64,000 nucleotides of DNA from an uncultured Actinobaculum sp. (GTDB lineage Bacteria; Actinomycetota; Actinomycetes; Actinomycetales; Actinomycetaceae), in contig CALIHR010000044.1 in NCBI GenBank assembly GCA_938020505.1, positions 45,254 to 109,253 of the forward strand, in the 5' to 3' direction. Below, piece after piece: positions 9,336 through 17,350 of this stretch. A model generated the notes under the pieces. The model worked only from the letters and a program-made list of their open reading frames with translations. It did no database searches and was not told the DNA's origin. The first letter of the stretch is position 1; the number at the start of each line of letters is the position of its first letter. The position numbers and the translations under genes are program-made.

Positions 9336-10546
9336 GGATAGCGCTCGCGGCGTCCCCGCTTCCCGGGCTTCGCGCCTCGGCGGTGTGCGACGTCGCACGC
9401 GAAGCCTGGCTGTCAGAGCGCCCTCGGGATTCGCTTCGCTGCCGCCCTGCGAGCGACGGCGTCGCATCGGCCTATTCCGAGTCGGGCGTTTACGAACTGC
9501 TCGGATTGGACGAGCTGGTTGAGCGAGGCGGGCCGCTGCGCCGGTTCGCCGGCGTCTCTCAGAGGAAAATCGCCCTCGATTGGATCGAGTCGCTGCCCGG
9601 GCCCTTCGGCGGAGATTCGACGGCGCTTGGCGAGGACATCGCGTGGGCGCTCGGCCGGGGAGTCGATGAGATCGTCGTCGCCCTCGGCGTCCCGGGCGGA
9701 ATCGGCGATCTCGGCGTCGGCATGATCGGGGCGATCGCGCAGACGCGGCGCGGTTCGGGGCCAGAGCGCGGTTCGAGGCCAGAAGGCGATTCGAGGCCAG
9801 AGTGCGGTTCAGAGCGAGCGGGCGGCGCCCGTTTGACCAGGACGGCCGACGGACCCGACGCCGTCAAGGCCGCTGACGCCGTCAAGGCCGCCGACGTCGC
9901 AGGCCTCGTGGGCCTCGTCGCCGATGCGCGCGCCGCCCTGGGGACGGTCTGCCTGAACGTCGTCGTCGGCGGACGGCAGCGCCTCATGGGAATGTCAGGT
10001 TTGGCGCGCGCGTGGATGCGCGAAGGTCTGGACGGGCGCCGGGCCCAAGATGCGGAACGTCACATCGGCGAGGCGGCCGATCGGCTTGTTCGCGCTGCGA
10101 ATGCGGCGCCCGGGAAGGATATTGCGGGTCAAAGGCTTTCGGCCCGCGGCCCCTGCTCCGGGGCGGGAGGGGGCCTTGCGCTCGGCCTCGAAGCCCTCGG
10201 GGGAAGGATCGTTCCCATCGGCGACGTCGTCCATTCCTCTCTCGAAGGGTGGGCAGAGGGGGCGGACCTGTGTGTCTACGTGTGCGGCCAAGTCGGCGAG
10301 GAGCTTCCCGGGGGCGCCGCGGGCGCGATTCGCCGGGCTCAGGAAGCGGGGCTTCCCGTCGTCCTCGTCTACGATTGCGGCGCCCTGCGCCGCGGAGAGC
10401 TGGCCGGGCTTGGACTCAACGGCGTCTACGAAATGCGGCCGGAGCGTTCCTTCCTCGACGAGCCTGAAACGCCCGAATCGGCCGCGGCGGTCGGCGACAG
10501 GCTCGGCGACGCGATCCGCGCGGTCGCCAGAACGTGGGGGTGGTGA
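9332..10546 (+). CDS. Divergent glycerate-kinase-like protein
   Basis: A 404-aa protein resembling bacterial glycerate 2/3-kinases (GckA/GlxK family) in its second half: a Gly-rich loop GPCSGAGGGLALGLEALGG, then ADLCVYVCGQVGEELPGGAAG and VVLVYDCGAL where the family has the DLVITGEGRLD...GVA and ALAG segments. The family's N-terminal DSFKG motif and its catalytic GEG-type motif are not clear, so activity is uncertain. Residues about 138-180 are a low-complexity insert made from 18-bp tandem repeats. It begins at GTG 9332, overlapping the M20 stop by 4 bp. Kinase assignment is an inference from partial motifs. Confidence 0.55.
   Translation: MRIALAASPLPGLRASAVCDVAREAWLSERPRDSLRCRPASDGVASAYSESGVYELLGLDELVERGGPLRRFAGVSQRKIALDWIESLPGPFGGDSTALGEDIAWALGRGVDEIVVALGVPGGIGDLGVGMIGAIAQTRRGSGPERGSRPEGDSRPECGSERAGGARLTRTADGPDAVKAADAVKAADVAGLVGLVADARAALGTVCLNVVVGGRQRLMGMSGLARAWMREGLDGRRAQDAERHIGEAADRLVRAANAAPGKDIAGQRLSARGPCSGAGGGLALGLEALGGRIVPIGDVVHSSLEGWAEGADLCVYVCGQVGEELPGGAAGAIRRAQEAGLPVVLVYDCGALRRGELAGLGLNGVYEMRPERSFLDEPETPESAAAVGDRLGDAIRAVARTWGW
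9748..9818 (+). repeat. In-frame 18-bp tandem repeats in the glycerate-kinase-like gene
   Basis: Four consecutive copies of an 18-bp unit near gcgcggttcggggccaga (starts 9748, 9766, 9784, 9802; the last is degenerate) encode six-residue repeats of the type RGSxPE. A second short repeat, gccgtcaaggccgctgac-like, follows at about 9860-9898 and encodes AVKAAD twice. Confidence 0.8.
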
Positions 10547-10671
10547 AGACCGTCGGACCGGACGGGGCGACACGCTGACCGGCTGTGAAACGTCGCGGGG
10601 CGCGACGCGCGGATCGACGGCCGATTCCGGTTCGCCCACAGCGCATACGCGAGTTCCCGCTCAGCGCGCTC

Positions 10672-10701
10672 TTGGAATGTTCCGATCGGGGGAACTACCC
10701 T
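10672..10701 (+). promoter_or_regulatory. Predicted sigma-70-type promoter of the Fe-S carrier gene
   Basis: TTGGAA (10672-10677) and TACCCT (10696-10701) separated by 18 bp, followed by a short leader of about 30 nt with a TTGGAGG ribosome site before ATG 10737. Confidence 0.5.
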
Positions 10702-10736
10702 TGATGGGTACACATCCGATTGTCATTGGAGGAAAA

Positions 10737-11084
10737 ATGTCCGAGACGCTTGACGTGGCCCACAACGTCGTGCTCAGCGACGACGCCGTCGCCAAAGTCA
10801 AGGCTCTGCTCGAGCAGGAAGGGCGTGACGATCTGCGCCTGCGCGTCGCCGTTCAGCCCGGCGGATGTTCAGGGCTCATGTACCAGCTTTACTTCGACGA
10901 GCGCGAGCTCGAGGGTGACGCCATCCGCGATTTCGGCGGCGTCGAAGTCATAGTCGACAAGATGTCCAAGCCCTATCTCGACGGCGCCACCATCGGCTTC
11001 GCCGACAGCATCGATCGTCAGGGCTTCACAATCGACAATCCGAATGCCGCCGGTTCATGCGCATGCGGCGACTCCTTCCACTGA
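10737..11084 (+). CDS. erpA: A-type iron-sulfur cluster carrier/insertion protein
   Basis: HesB/IscA/ErpA-type scaffold that passes Fe-S clusters to apoproteins. The 115-aa protein has the three conserved cysteines in the expected places: PGGCSG (about residue 43) and SCACGDSF near the C-terminus, plus FGGVEVIVD and YLDGATIGFAD typical of the fold. ATG 10737 follows a strong TTGGAGG ribosome site, and a promoter is visible upstream. The next gene, a PPIase lipoprotein, starts 12 bp after the stop, so the pair may be co-transcribed. Family membership is firm; ErpA rather than another A-type protein is the usual actinobacterial assignment. Confidence 0.92.
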   Translation: MSETLDVAHNVVLSDDAVAKVKALLEQEGRDDLRLRVAVQPGGCSGLMYQLYFDERELEGDAIRDFGGVEVIVDKMSKPYLDGATIGFADSIDRQGFTIDNPNAAGSCACGDSFH

Positions 11085-11095
11085 CGGGAGCGCTG

Positions 11096-12103
11096 ATGTC
11101 GCATCGAAAGATCGCCGCCGCATGCGCGGCGACGCTCGCCCTTGTGCTTTCCGCCTGCGGATCCTCCAGCGACCGCGAAAGCAGCAAGTCGCCCACGACT
11201 TCCTCGCAGAAGGGCGGTTCCGCCAGCTCCGTTCCCAAGGGAGACAGCCAGGCGCCGTCGTTGAACACCTCGGGTCAGACTCCCCTCATCACCTTCCCCA
11301 AGACGAAGGCGCCCGACAAACTGTCGGTGACCGTCCTTGAAGAGGGGACGGGGGCGACGATCACCAAGAAGGACTACATCGTAGCCGACTATGTGGGCCA
11401 GGTGTGGGGCAAAAGCAAGCCCTTCGATTCCTCCTACAGCCGCGGACTTCCGATGGGCACCGATCTCTCCGCAGTGGTCAAGGGATGGGGGGAGGCCATC
11501 GCCGGCCACAAAGTCGGAGTCAAGCTTCTCGTGTCGATTCCTCCGGACCTCGGTTACGGGGAAAAGGGCGAGCCTAGAGCGGGAATCGGCAAAGACGACG
11601 TGATGACGTTCTACATCACGGTCCATCAGGCCTCGAACAAGGAGACCGCCGGGCAAGCCGACGCAAGGACCGAGATGGACCTCGCCACGCTTCCTGTGAC
11701 CATACAAGGTGCGATCGGCTCGCCGGTCACGGGGCTGAAGGTCAAGGACGCCTCGGCGAGCATTACGGAGAAGAGCGTCTCCGTCATCGCCCGAGGCACC
11801 GGGCCCGCCGTGGGGAAGACGGGGACGATGACAGTCGCCTATGCCGCGATCTCTCCCAACGGTCAGAATTTCCAAACCACTTGGGGCGAGCGCAACCAGG
11901 GCCCGCAGCTGGCCGCCATCGGCAACAAAACCGTTTTCGACTCCCTTGTGGGCCTGCCCGTCGGCTCGCGGGTTTTCATGACCGTTCCCGCCGTTGAAGG
12001 GCAGGGCGACCAAGGCTCTTCGCCCGCGATGTACGCGGTGGTCGATATTCTCGGTTACATTCCTCAAAACGCTGAGATTACGAAGCCCCAGAGCACGAAG
12101 TGA
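11096..12103 (+). CDS. FKBP-type peptidyl-prolyl cis-trans isomerase lipoprotein
   Basis: Extracytoplasmic folding catalyst anchored as a lipoprotein. The 335-aa product starts with a lipoprotein signal peptide (MSHRKIAAACAATLALVLSAC), with the lipobox LSAC and a Ser/Lys-rich linker. A canonical FKBP domain covers about residues 75-180 (DYIVADYVGQVW, FDSSY, VVKGWGEAIAGHKVGVKLLVSIPPDLGYG). A second, degenerate FKBP-like domain follows (about 195-330). I prefer ATG 11096 to an upstream in-frame ATG overlapping the previous gene because it places the signal peptide at the N-terminus. The last codons and stop are tandemly duplicated. Confidence 0.9.
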   Translation: MSHRKIAAACAATLALVLSACGSSSDRESSKSPTTSSQKGGSASSVPKGDSQAPSLNTSGQTPLITFPKTKAPDKLSVTVLEEGTGATITKKDYIVADYVGQVWGKSKPFDSSYSRGLPMGTDLSAVVKGWGEAIAGHKVGVKLLVSIPPDLGYGEKGEPRAGIGKDDVMTFYITVHQASNKETAGQADARTEMDLATLPVTIQGAIGSPVTGLKVKDASASITEKSVSVIARGTGPAVGKTGTMTVAYAAISPNGQNFQTTWGERNQGPQLAAIGNKTVFDSLVGLPVGSRVFMTVPAVEGQGDQGSSPAMYAVVDILGYIPQNAEITKPQSTK

Positions 12104-12130
12104 CTCCCCTGAGCACGAAGTGACTTTTGA
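12091..12130 (+). repeat. 20-bp tandem duplication spanning the FKBP gene stop codon
   Basis: Two 20-bp units (12091-12110 and 12111-12130), both beginning gagcacgaagtgact. The first contains the true stop codon TGA and the second repeats it just downstream. Confidence 0.85.
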
Positions 12131-12256
12131 GGGGCCGGTTGACGAAGCGGCCCGACCGGCCAAGTCGCGCTCGCCCGCTCGACAGAGCGAAACGTCGGAG
12201 CAGGCCGCTGACGGCAGCCGCGCGTGAAACTCCGGCCGCGAAGTATGGCGGCGGAT

Positions 12257-12294
12257 GCGGGGGCGCGGCGGGAAAGTTCCCGCCGCGCCCCCGC
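12257..12294. terminator. Strong GC hairpin between convergent FKBP and sodA genes
   Basis: Perfect inverted repeat: 18-bp arms at 12257-12274 and 12277-12294 (about 16 bp paired with a realistic loop). It lies in the 198-bp gap between two convergent genes, so it is probably a bidirectional terminator. It lacks a U tract. Confidence 0.75.
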
Positions 12295-12301
12295 TGTCCC
12301 G

Positions 12302-12922
12302 TCAGCGAACGATGAGCCCGGGCGCCTGGGCCTTCGCGGCTTCGAGGCGCTCGGCGACGTTCTCCCAGTTGGCGATGTTCCAGACGGCCTTGACGTAGTC
12401 CGCCTTGACGTTGAGATAGTCGAGGTAGAAGGCGTGCTCCCACATGTCCAGCATGAACAGCGGAATGGCTCCGGCGGGAACGTTGGCCTGCTGGTCGAAG
12501 AGCTGGAAGACGACGAGCTTGCCGGAGATCGAGTCATAGGCGAGCACGGCCCATCCCGATCCCTGAATTCCGGTGGCCGCCGCGGTGAAGTGGGCGACGA
12601 ACTTTTCGAAGGACCCGAAGGAGCCTTTGATCGCCTCGGCGAGTTCGCCTTCGGGCTGGCCGCCGCCGGCGGGGGAGAGGTTGGTCCAGAAGATCGAGTG
12701 GTTGGTGTGCCCGCCGAGGTTGAACGCGAGGTCCTTGGAGAACTGGTTCACTTTGGAAAGGTCGCCCGCCTCGCGCGCCGCTTCGAGGTTCGCGAGAGCC
12801 GCATTCGCGCCGGCGACGTAGGCTGCATGATGCCGGTCGTGGTGAAGCTCCATGATTTTGGCGGAAATGTGCGGCTCGAGGGCTGCGTAGTCATAGGGCA
12901 GCTCGGGAAGGGTGTAAGTCAT
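12302..12922 (-). CDS. sodA: Superoxide dismutase, Fe/Mn family
   Basis: Converts superoxide to O2 and H2O2. The 206-aa protein has the metal ligands in order: His in IMELHHDRHH, His in GGHTNHSIFW, and Asp and His in DMWEHAFYLDYLN. The 21-residue GGHTNHSIFW region and FDQQANVP are typical of the family; metal preference (Mn or Fe) cannot be fixed reliably by eye. ATG 12922 is preceded by an ACCGGAGGA ribosome site. There is no signal peptide, so it is cytoplasmic or leaves by a non-classical route. It is divergent from the receiver-like gene. Confidence 0.95.
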   Translation of the reverse strand: MTYTLPELPYDYAALEPHISAKIMELHHDRHHAAYVAGANAALANLEAAREAGDLSKVNQFSKDLAFNLGGHTNHSIFWTNLSPAGGGQPEGELAEAIKGSFGSFEKFVAHFTAAATGIQGSGWAVLAYDSISGKLVVFQLFDQQANVPAGAIPLFMLDMWEHAFYLDYLNVKADYVKAVWNIANWENVAERLEAAKAQAPGLIVR

Positions 12923-13102
12923 TGTTCCTCCGGTGGGGCGCCGCCGTCGGCGGCATAGTCGGTGCGGCATGGCCGGTCGCGAAAACCGGTTGTCGGACGC
13001 TGTCAAGTATAGGGACGTTAGTCCGTGGTCGAGGTGCGCTTTCGTCCGACGGCGAAAATGCCGTTTGGCCGGGCAGGCGGCGGAGCCCGTGCCCCGATTC
13101 GC

Positions 13103-13108
13103 TACAAT
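13103..13108 (+). promoter_or_regulatory. Predicted -10 box upstream of the receiver-like/trpD operon
   Basis: TACAAT at 13103-13108, about 35 nt before ATG 13143; a ribosome site (CGGAGG) lies between them. No good -35 box is seen at 17-18 bp. Confidence 0.4.
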
Positions 13109-13142
13109 TGCCTTGGCCCACCCATCGACCACGGAGGATGCC

Positions 13143-13592
13143 ATGAGCGAAACGAGCGCCTCGACGCGAACCGACGAGCCGTCCGCGGCGCAGGAGGGCG
13201 CCGACGGAAAGACGTCGATCCTCGTGTATTCGGACGATTCGAGGACCCGCAGCGAGGTGCGCTCCTCCGTCGGCCGGAGGGCCGCCAAGGGGATGCCCGA
13301 GATCGCCTGGAAAGAGGTCGCCACGCCCGACGCGCTCATGCTGGAGGTCCGCCGGGGAGGCTGTTCGCTCATGATTCTCGACGCCGAGGCCCCCAAACTC
13401 GGCGGAATGGGGCTGGGGAAGACGGTCCACGACGAAGTCGATCCGTCCATTCCCTTCATCCTCCTTGTGGCGCGCCCCCAGGACGAGTGGCTGGCGAGAT
13501 GGTCCGGGGCGGCTCGAACCCTCGCATACCCCGTCAACCCGCGCGAGCTTTCGGCGGCGGTCGCCGAGCTGTTGAGCACCGAGGAGAAATAG
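13143..13592 (+). CDS. Degenerate response-regulator receiver protein
   Basis: A 149-aa single-domain protein. After about 24 low-complexity residues a CheY-like fold can be followed: SILVYSDDSRTRSEV (beta-1 with acidic pair), CSLMILDAEAPKLGGMGL (beta-3 with possible phospho-acceptor Asp), IPFILLVARPQDEWL (beta-4) and TLAYPVNPRELSAAVAELL (beta-5/alpha-5). The conserved Lys before the beta-5 proline is replaced (AYPVNP), so phosphorylation may be lost or altered. There is no output domain. Its stop TAG overlaps the GTG start of trpD by one base, meaning translational coupling. A role in tryptophan synthesis is not implied by the sequence itself. Confidence 0.7.
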   Translation: MSETSASTRTDEPSAAQEGADGKTSILVYSDDSRTRSEVRSSVGRRAAKGMPEIAWKEVATPDALMLEVRRGGCSLMILDAEAPKLGGMGLGKTVHDEVDPSIPFILLVARPQDEWLARWSGAARTLAYPVNPRELSAAVAELLSTEEK

Positions 13593-14659
13593 TGTCGCTT
13601 CCCACGTGGCCCGACGTCATCAGCCGACTCGTCGGCGGGCGGGACTTGACCCGCGAAGAGGCGGCCTGGGCCGTTGATCAAGCGATGGAAGGGGCGGCGA
13701 CGTCGGCCCAGCTGGCCGGATTCCTCACCGCCCTCGCGGCCAAGGGAGAGACGCCGACGGAAATCCGCGGAATGGCCGACGCCATGGTTTCGCACGCACT
13801 TCCCGTCGACGTCGAAGGCGAGGTCCTCGACATCGTGGGCACCGGAGGGGACAGGCTCCAGACGGTCAACATTTCCACCATGGCGGCGCTGGTCGTCGCC
13901 GCCGCGGGCATCCCGGTGGTCAAGCACGGGAACAGGGCGTCGTCGTCGGCTTCCGGCTCCGCCGACTGCCTCGAAGCCCTCGGCGTCAACCTTGACCTTT
14001 CCGGCGCGGACGTCGCGCGGATCTTCAACGAATTGGGAATCACCTTCATCTTCGCGAACGTCTTTCACCCCGCTATGCGTTTCGTTGCGCCGACGCGCCG
14101 CGAGCTGGGCGTCGCCACCGCCTTCAACATCCTCGGCCCGCTGACGAATCCTGCGCGCCCGGCCGTGTCAGTCGTGGGCGTCTCCCGGCCGGACTACGCT
14201 GAGCTTGTGGCGGGGGTCCTGGCGGAGCGCGGTTCGCGGGGCCTGGTGGTGCGCGGACGCGACAACGGGATGGACGAGCTCTCCTCCGTGACGGTCAACG
14301 ACCTGTGGGAGATCGAGGGCGGCCGGGTCGAAAGGCACGAGTTCGACGCCGTCTCGGAGGCGGGGCTCGCTCCGGCGACGGTCGACGAACTGCGCGGAGG
14401 GCCCCCGGCTTTCAACGCCGAAGTCGCCCGCGCGTTCCTTCACGGGCAGGCCGGGGCCGTGCGCGAGGCCGTGCTGCTCAACGCGGCCGGCGCCTTCGTC
14501 GCCGCAGGAAGGCTTCCGGGCACGGAGTCGCAGAGCGGCTCCTTCGCCGAACGCATGCGCGTGGGAATGCGGATCGCGGCCGAAACGGTCGATTCGGGCG
14601 CAGCCGCCGGGCTTCTCGACGAGTGGATTGCCCTGTCGAATGAGTTGAAGGCCTCGTAA
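13592..14659 (+). CDS. trpD: Anthranilate phosphoribosyltransferase
   Basis: Transfers phosphoribosyl from PRPP to anthranilate, the second step of tryptophan synthesis. The 355-aa protein carries DIVGTGGDRLQTVNIS (PRPP-binding glycine loop), VVKHGNRASSSASGSADCLEALG (anthranilate/phosphate site), HPAMRFVAPTRRELG and FNILGPLTNPA, all at the family positions. The GTG start overlaps the stop of the upstream receiver-like gene. No other trp genes are nearby, as is common in actinobacteria that keep trpD separate. The last codons and stop are repeated four times in tandem. Confidence 0.95.
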   Translation: MSLPTWPDVISRLVGGRDLTREEAAWAVDQAMEGAATSAQLAGFLTALAAKGETPTEIRGMADAMVSHALPVDVEGEVLDIVGTGGDRLQTVNISTMAALVVAAAGIPVVKHGNRASSSASGSADCLEALGVNLDLSGADVARIFNELGITFIFANVFHPAMRFVAPTRRELGVATAFNILGPLTNPARPAVSVVGVSRPDYAELVAGVLAERGSRGLVVRGRDNGMDELSSVTVNDLWEIEGGRVERHEFDAVSEAGLAPATVDELRGGPPAFNAEVARAFLHGQAGAVREAVLLNAAGAFVAAGRLPGTESQSGSFAERMRVGMRIAAETVDSGAAAGLLDEWIALSNELKAS

Positions 14660-14717
14660 CGAGTCGAAGGTCTCGTAACAAGTTGAAGGCCTCGTAACGA
14701 GTTGAAGGCCTCATAAG
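14642..14717 (+). repeat. 19-bp tandem array (4 copies) that starts inside trpD
   Basis: Four 19-bp units, gagttgaaggcctcgtaac and variants, at 14642, 14661, 14680 and 14699. The first encodes the TrpD C-terminus (ELKAS) and its TAA stop; the three later copies each repeat the TAA in the same phase relative to the unit. Confidence 0.9.
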
Positions 14718-14745
14718 GCTCCAGGGCTCTGTGCTCGCCGCCTCC

Positions 14746-16515
14746 TCAATCGGCGTCCGGCCCGGGAAGCGAAAATCTGAAGGCGCTGGCCCGCGGAAGC
14801 GCCAAGGGCTCCTCGCCCTCGAAGGAAAGCAGGCGGACGGTCGGTTTCCACAGCCATTCGGCGAGCAACTCGGTTTCCTCAACCGACGCGACGTCCCCGG
14901 GGGCGCCGGGCCTGTCCGTCTGACTCGCCGAGGCAACGAGCTCGGCCGCCAGCTCTCTCGGATCGGCGTTTCCGCGGCAGCGGCCCGTCGCAGCCAGACG
15001 GCCCCAGCGGATCACCGCCACGTCCCACGATCCGTCGTCGTCGCGCCGGGCGGCGACGATCTGACGCGCCGCCAAAAGGGGAAGGATGCGTTCGCGCCGT
15101 CTTGCCGCGTTGAGCACGCAGCGCAGGCGGTCGCGCTCGGCGGCGGCCTGTTCGAATCTCTCGGCCGCGGCAAGGCCGGCCAGCCGTCGCATGCTGCGCT
15201 CCCACAGGCCGTCGAGGTCGCCGCCGAGAATCGAGCGCGCGGCCGCAAGCGAGGGGCCGTCGGGGTCGCCTGGCAGCGCGCAGGGCGCAAGGCAGCGGCC
15301 CATGGCATGCAGGTGGCACGGGGCCTTTCGTCCGCTCGGCTTTGCGGGAAGACGAGCCGTGCAGGTGCGCAGGCGGGCGTCGTCGGCCACGAGCTCGGCC
15401 GCCTGCCGCGCGGCCTTGCGCGATCCGAACGGGCCGAGGGCGCCCGCAGCGTCCTCCAGGGCAAGGGACGCCGTGACCTTGAGCCGAGGGTGCGCTTCGT
15501 CCGTCAGGACAAGCCACGGGCGGTTGTCCGGACGGCGCGACCGGCGATTGTACGGCGGGTCGAACTCCGCTATCTGGCGCAGTTCCAGGATCCGCGCTTC
15601 GAGCACGGTCGGGGTTTCATCGGCCTCTGCGCGCTCAGCCAGGTCCGTCATCTCGGCCATGCGCTTTCGCGTTTCCGCGGCCGTGAAGTATTGGCGCACG
15701 CGTGCGCGGAGATTGGACGAGGATCCGACGTAGAGGACGTCGCCGGCGGGGCCGATGAACCGGTAGACGCCGGGGGAGCGGGCGATTCCCTCCGCCAGGC
15801 GCGCTTTCTTCCGCCGCGCCTGGGGAACCGGGTCCGTCGCGGTTGCGAGGTCCTCCAGATGCGTCACTCCGAGCGGCCCGAGCCTGCCGAGCATCGCGTG
15901 CAAAACGTCCACTGCGGCCCGGGCGTCGTCAAGGGCTCGATGGCTCGGCGCCGTCGTCGCCCCGCATGCGCCCGCCAAGGTTGAGAGTTTGAAGTTGGGA
16001 ACCTCGTCTGAGGAAAAGGTTCGCCGGGCCAATGCGACCGTGTCGAGCACCCTGACGCTCGGCCACGCGCAGTCCGCGCCCGCAAACGCCGCCTTGAGAT
16101 GGCCGACGTCGAAGCGCGCGTTGTGCGCCGCCACGACGGTGGACGGGCCCGCGCTGAGAAACTCGATAAAGGAGGGGATGACCGCCGCGATCCTGGGCGC
16201 CCGGGCCGTCATGGCCGTCGTGATGCCGGTGAGCGAGGTTATGAACGCGGGTATCGGCTGGCCCGGGTTGACGAGAGTCGAGAATTCGCCGACCGTTTCC
16301 CCGCCGCGGACCTTGACGGCGCCTATCTCCGTGATCGATTCGGGTCCGGGTTTGGCGCCAGTCGTCTCCAGGTCGACGACGACGAACGTCACCTCTTCCA
16401 GCGGCGTGCCCAAGTCGTCGAAGGACAGCTGGCCGGCATGTCCGTCGTCGTCGAGGTCGAGGCGCGCGCCCGGCGCCCGGGCCCTTCCGCGGGCCCCCGC
16501 CCGGCTGCCGCTCAA
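14746..16515 (-). CDS. DEDDh exonuclease fused to a GIY-YIG (UvrC/Cho-like) endonuclease
   Basis: A predicted DNA-repair nuclease of about 589 aa. The N-terminal half is a DnaQ-type 3'-5' exonuclease: VVVDLETTG (motif I), HNARFDVGHL (motif II) and SHRALDDARAA (motif III). The C-terminal half is UvrC/Cho-like: GVYRFIGPAGDVLYVGSSSNLRARVRQY (GIY-YIG), FDPPYNRRSRRP, and a Cys cluster CHLHAMGRCLAPC. This fusion is known in actinobacteria. There is no in-frame ATG or GTG near the conserved start; a TTG at 16515 overlaps the upstream stop as TTGA, so I placed the start there. It is probably co-translated with the upstream membrane-protein gene. Confidence 0.87.
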   Translation of the reverse strand: MSGSRAGARGRARAPGARLDLDDDGHAGQLSFDDLGTPLEEVTFVVVDLETTGAKPGPESITEIGAVKVRGGETVGEFSTLVNPGQPIPAFITSLTGITTAMTARAPRIAAVIPSFIEFLSAGPSTVVAAHNARFDVGHLKAAFAGADCAWPSVRVLDTVALARRTFSSDEVPNFKLSTLAGACGATTAPSHRALDDARAAVDVLHAMLGRLGPLGVTHLEDLATATDPVPQARRKKARLAEGIARSPGVYRFIGPAGDVLYVGSSSNLRARVRQYFTAAETRKRMAEMTDLAERAEADETPTVLEARILELRQIAEFDPPYNRRSRRPDNRPWLVLTDEAHPRLKVTASLALEDAAGALGPFGSRKAARQAAELVADDARLRTCTARLPAKPSGRKAPCHLHAMGRCLAPCALPGDPDGPSLAAARSILGGDLDGLWERSMRRLAGLAAAERFEQAAAERDRLRCVLNAARRRERILPLLAARQIVAARRDDDGSWDVAVIRWGRLAATGRCRGNADPRELAAELVASASQTDRPGAPGDVASVEETELLAEWLWKPTVRLLSFEGEEPLALPRASAFRFSLPGPDAD

Positions 16516-17249
16516 AGCCTCGCGCCGTCGTCGAAGGGATCGATGTCCTCCGACCGCGGCGATGTGAGGAACGCCGCAACTCCCGCGCAGACGAATCCGG
16601 CGGCGCCCCAGGCGAAGGCCAAGGGCGTGCCTCCGGGGGCGAGGTCGAAGGCGGCCAGGACGCCCATGAGCAAGAGCAGCCCGGCGGACAGCCAAAGGAA
16701 CCTGGACATCGGATGCCCCTCGGGAACCTCCTCGTCGATCGGCATGAGAGCGCCGAGTTCGACGACGTCGACCCCGTCCTCGACGTCCAGGCCTTCGTCT
16801 TCGGGGGCGCTCCAATCGCGCGGGCCGGCGTGCAAATTCGCCACGACTTCGGGCTCTTCGAAGGGGGCGTCGGAATCGACTTCGCCGTCGAGGCGGTCCG
16901 TGAAAGCGCCGTCGAAGCGGCCCGCAAGAGCCCCGTCCAAGCCGTCGTCGAAGCCGTCTTTGGAGCTTCCCGAGAGGCCGAGCCCGAGCCCGCCGTCGAC
17001 GTCTTTGAAGTCGGCGCCGAGCCTGCTGAGACCGCCGTCGAGGTCTTCGAGCTCGGCGTCGAAGTCCTCGAGGCCGGCGACGATCTCCTCCCACCTTTTC
17101 TGGAAGACGTCCCCGCCTCGGGAAGCGTCTTCAGACGCGCCTTTCATCCGGTCTCCAGGTTCTCCCTCGGCGCCGTCGTGCAACGTGCACTCGACGTCGT
17201 CGTCTCCGAAGCCGTCCCCGGAATCGCCGCGCGCTGTCTCATCGGTCAT
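16512..17249 (-). CDS. Acidic protein with two C-terminal transmembrane segments
   Basis: A 245-aa protein. The first 170 residues are very acidic and rich in Asp/Gly (DDDVECTLHD, LDGGLSRLGADFKDVDGG), probably disordered. The C-terminus has SRFLWLSAGLLLLMGVLAAF and AFAWGAAGFVCAGVAAFL as two membrane spans, and a short acidic tail. ATG 17249 lies 7 nt after a TATGCT box, consistent with leaderless transcription; in-frame ATGs at 17261 and 17267 are alternatives. The stop overlaps the proposed start of the exonuclease gene. It looks like the conserved membrane proteins that precede this exonuclease in other actinomycetes; I know no function. Confidence 0.7.
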   Translation of the reverse strand: MTDETARGDSGDGFGDDDVECTLHDGAEGEPGDRMKGASEDASRGGDVFQKRWEEIVAGLEDFDAELEDLDGGLSRLGADFKDVDGGLGLGLSGSSKDGFDDGLDGALAGRFDGAFTDRLDGEVDSDAPFEEPEVVANLHAGPRDWSAPEDEGLDVEDGVDVVELGALMPIDEEVPEGHPMSRFLWLSAGLLLLMGVLAAFDLAPGGTPLAFAWGAAGFVCAGVAAFLTSPRSEDIDPFDDGARL

Positions 17250-17350
17250 GACCTCCAGCATACTCATGCATAGAATGGAAGCGTGTGCGTGCCCGCGCAC
17301 GAAGAACCAAGACCAAAGCACGAAGAATCACGACCAAAGAAAGGCTCACG

